DNA of 18,239 nt from Prolixibacteraceae bacterium. GTDB taxonomy: Bacteria; Bacteroidota; Bacteroidia; Bacteroidales; Prolixibacteraceae. A model generated the notes under the pieces. It saw only the letters and a program-made list of their open reading frames with translations. It was not told where the DNA came from and searched no databases. The stretch covers positions 1 to 18,239 of the forward strand of contig JAEUSS010000013.1 of assembly GCA_016788685.1 (NCBI GenBank), in the 5' to 3' direction. This document shows positions 16,461 through 18,239 of the stretch, one piece after another. A program made the position numbers and the translations under genes. Position 1 is the stretch's first letter. Each line of letters opens with the position of its first letter.

Positions 16461-17912
16461 ATGACTACAGACGTAAATAATACGACGCTTACAAGTTCAT
16501 CCGGCTCCGGACAACGTGCTTCTGCACTCGATGCTTTGCGGGGATATGCGATCCTCACCATGGTACTTTCCGGAACAGTAGCATTTGGTATTTTGCCTGG
16601 CTGGATGTATCACGCGCAGGTTCCGCCCCCTTCCCACCAGTTTACTCCTTCCGTTTTCGGTATCACCTGGGTCGACCTGGTATTTCCTTTTTTCATTTTT
16701 GCGATGGGTGCCGCGTTCCCTTTTTCAATTGGCAAGAAATTAAACGAGCAACGCGGAATACTCAAAGCGGTCGTTTCGGCCTTTACCCGCGGATGCCAGC
16801 TAACTTTTTTCGCTATTTTCATCCAGCACCTTTATCCGTGGACACTAAGCAACCCTCAAAATTTAACTGCTTGGCTGACCACCCTATTCGCATTTGCACT
16901 TCTTTTCCCGATGTTTATGCGTTTGCCGCAAAAATATCCAAAAGCAGTACACGTAACGGTTAAAGTTGCTGCATATGGTATAGCAACTACACTTTTATTA
17001 ACATTGAACTACGCCAGCAACCGCACCTTCAGCTTAGGGTTCAGTAATATTATTATACTCGTTCTGGCCAATATGGCCATCTTCGGTTCGCTGGCATACA
17101 TTTTCACCTACAAGAACAGGCTGGCACGTCTGGCAATCCTGCCTTTTGTTATGGCCATTTTTCTGGGCAGCGGTACCGAAGGTTCATGGGCACAGTGGCT
17201 TTACAACTTCTCTCCCGTTCCATGGATGTATAAGTTTTATTACCTGAAATACCTTTTCATTATTATACCGGGCAGTATCGCCGGCGAGTATCTGATGGAT
17301 TGGATGAAAACCAAACAACCGTCCGAATCTGAGTCGCCACGGGAAAAACATTCAGCATGGCTGATGGCCGGGTTCTCTGCCGGACTAATCTTAATCAATC
17401 TGTACGGCTTGTTTACGCGCCAACTGGTGCTCAACTTATTTCTCACTTCGGCGATGCTCGCAGCAGGTATATATTTCCTCCGGAAACCGCTATCCGGAAA
17501 TGTCATGCTCTGGAGAAAGCTATTTACAACAGGGGCCTACTTCTTAATGCTCGGATTATTCTTCGAAGCCTACGAAGGAGGTATCCGGAAAGACAGCTCA
17601 ACTTACAGCTATTATTTTGTTACATCCGGACTGGCTTTCATGGCACTGATATTCTTTTCAGTGGTCTGTGATTACTTCAAAGGATACAGGTACACCCGGT
17701 TTCTGATCGGGTCGGGACAAAATCCGATGATCGCCTATGTCGGAACGTCCATGCTGGTCATGCCCGTTTTAAATATTACCGGGTTGGCTCCGCACCTGAC
17801 CGTATTCGACTCGGATCCGTGGCTGGGACTCCTCAAAGGATTGCTCATTACCGCCCTGGTCACACTGATCACCCTGTTTTTCACCCGCATCAAGTGGTTC
17901 TGGAGAACGTGA
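16461..17912 (+). CDS. DUF5009/HGSNAT-like multi-pass membrane protein
   Basis: A 483-residue integral membrane protein with roughly a dozen hydrophobic segments. After a short hydrophilic N-terminus, residues 21-29 read SALDALRGY, matching the (L/R)xxDxLRG opening of the heparan-alpha-glucosaminide N-acetyltransferase (HGSNAT)/NagX group. WVDLVFPFFIFAMGAAFPF (71-89) is the group's second conserved block. H51 (WMYHAQ), in the loop before that block, lies where HGSNAT has its conserved histidine, and D72 is also conserved in the group. HGSNAT moves an acetyl group from acetyl-CoA across a membrane to a glucosamine end; whether this bacterial version acylates a sugar, and which, is unknown. It is preceded by its own AT-rich region and followed 53 bases later by the oxidoreductase gene, so those two may form an operon. 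Confidence 0.85.
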   Translation: MTTDVNNTTLTSSSGSGQRASALDALRGYAILTMVLSGTVAFGILPGWMYHAQVPPPSHQFTPSVFGITWVDLVFPFFIFAMGAAFPFSIGKKLNEQRGILKAVVSAFTRGCQLTFFAIFIQHLYPWTLSNPQNLTAWLTTLFAFALLFPMFMRLPQKYPKAVHVTVKVAAYGIATTLLLTLNYASNRTFSLGFSNIIILVLANMAIFGSLAYIFTYKNRLARLAILPFVMAIFLGSGTEGSWAQWLYNFSPVPWMYKFYYLKYLFIIIPGSIAGEYLMDWMKTKQPSESESPREKHSAWLMAGFSAGLILINLYGLFTRQLVLNLFLTSAMLAAGIYFLRKPLSGNVMLWRKLFTTGAYFLMLGLFFEAYEGGIRKDSSTYSYYFVTSGLAFMALIFFSVVCDYFKGYRYTRFLIGSGQNPMIAYVGTSMLVMPVLNITGLAPHLTVFDSDPWLGLLKGLLITALVTLITLFFTRIKWFWRT

Positions 17913-17939
17913 AAGCACTGAAGATATTATAGTTATGAA

Positions 17940-17965
17940 TTTAAAAGTTTAAGGTTTAAAGTTAG
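17940..17965 (+). repeat. Short 7-base-period repeat before the oxidoreductase start
   Basis: The bases before the ATG read as near-repeats of GTTTAAG and GTTTAAA (17947-17960), flanked by TTTAAAA and GTTAGAT. The period is seven bases and the run stops at the start codon. It may be an example of simple 7-mer intergenic repeats or just AT-rich leader sequence. Confidence 0.35.
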
Positions 17966-18239
17966 ATGATGAAGTATAGAAATCACATTATTGGTTGGGC
18001 ATGTTGCCTTTTATTGAGTTTCTCGGCTTGTACCCCGAAAGAGCAAATCCGTGAAACTGACGTACTGGTTATTGGAGGAACAACCGGAGGTATTTCTGCC
18101 GGACTGCAATCGGCCAGACTGAATACACCTACATTAATTGTTGAAGAAACAACCTGGCTCGGAGGTATGATTACTGCCGCGGGGGTAAGCGCTACCGACG
18201 GAAACCATCAGCTTCATTCGGGCATCTGGAACGAGTTCA
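17966..18239 (+). CDS. FAD-dependent oxidoreductase lipoprotein, N-terminal part (partial)
   Basis: Translation from ATG 17966 (or the adjacent in-frame ATG at 17969) is open to the end of the window, 91 residues. A signal peptide ends in LLSFSAC, a lipobox that predicts a lipid anchor, followed by TPKEQIRETD. DVLVIGGTTGGISAGLQSAR is a Rossmann dinucleotide-binding loop (GGTTGGxxA) with the acidic end IVEE about 10 residues later. WLGGMITAAGVSATDG is typical of the PF12831-type FAD oxidoreductases often encoded beside Bacteroidota glycoside hydrolases. Substrate unknown; oxidation of a sugar or sugar derivative is a guess from context. The rest of the gene lies outside the window. Confidence 0.85.
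   Translation, partial: MMKYRNHIIGWACCLLLSFSACTPKEQIRETDVLVIGGTTGGISAGLQSARLNTPTLIVEETTWLGGMITAAGVSATDGNHQLHSGIWNEF

Noticed and set aside
1..18239. Insertion sequences, integrases, CRISPR arrays, tRNA or rRNA genes
   Set aside because: None seen on either strand; the regulator and enzyme genes show no sign of interruption by a mobile element.

Overview
The window looks like part of a carbohydrate-degradation locus from a member of the Bacteroidota, perhaps of the Marinilabiliales/Prolixibacteraceae type (inferred from protein style only). Supporting signs are the Bacteroidota-type promoter TATATTTG upstream of the ROK gene, near absence of strong Shine-Dalgarno sites, and exported or lipoprotein-anchored glycoside hydrolases of families common in that phylum (GH106, GH28-like, GH92, DUF4855, DUF5009). 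All genes lie on the + strand. No SusC/SusD pair, tRNA, rRNA, insertion sequence or CRISPR array is visible.

Region 1 (1-7885) is a compact, probably co-transcribed block. It holds the tail of an upstream gene, a GH106 alpha-L-rhamnosidase-type enzyme, two full-length tandem GH28-like beta-helix proteins, a third shortened GH28-like copy that has lost its catalytic residues, and a DUF4855 protein whose start overlaps the stop of the short GH28 copy (TAATG). This set fits attack on a rhamnose- and uronate-containing polymer such as rhamnogalacturonan. The GH28-like proteins lack two of the classical catalytic residues, so the real bond cleaved is open.

Region 2 (7886-12660) starts with a 304-base gap that may hold the wreck of a rhamnosidase-like gene. 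It continues with a large lipoprotein resembling GH42 beta-galactosidases (GH42-like zinc Cys cluster, but Asp residues near where the acid/base Glu is expected) and a GH92 alpha-mannosidase. A 14-bp perfect hairpin follows.

Region 3 (12661-14677) is a C69-family Ntn dipeptidase with its own possible promoter and a strong intrinsic terminator. Region 4 (14678-18239) carries a ROK-family transcriptional regulator with a clear promoter, a multi-pass DUF5009/HGSNAT-like membrane protein, and the start of a lipoprotein FAD-dependent oxidoreductase that runs off the window.

Taken together: secreted enzymes probably trim a complex plant-type glycan (rhamnose, uronic acid, mannose, perhaps galactose-like units), a peptidase may process attached or coincident peptide, and the ROK protein may sense a released sugar. 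The most interesting points are the non-canonical GH28 active sites, the degenerate translationally coupled third copy, the GH42-like protein with an altered active site, and the gene remnant at 7869-8096.
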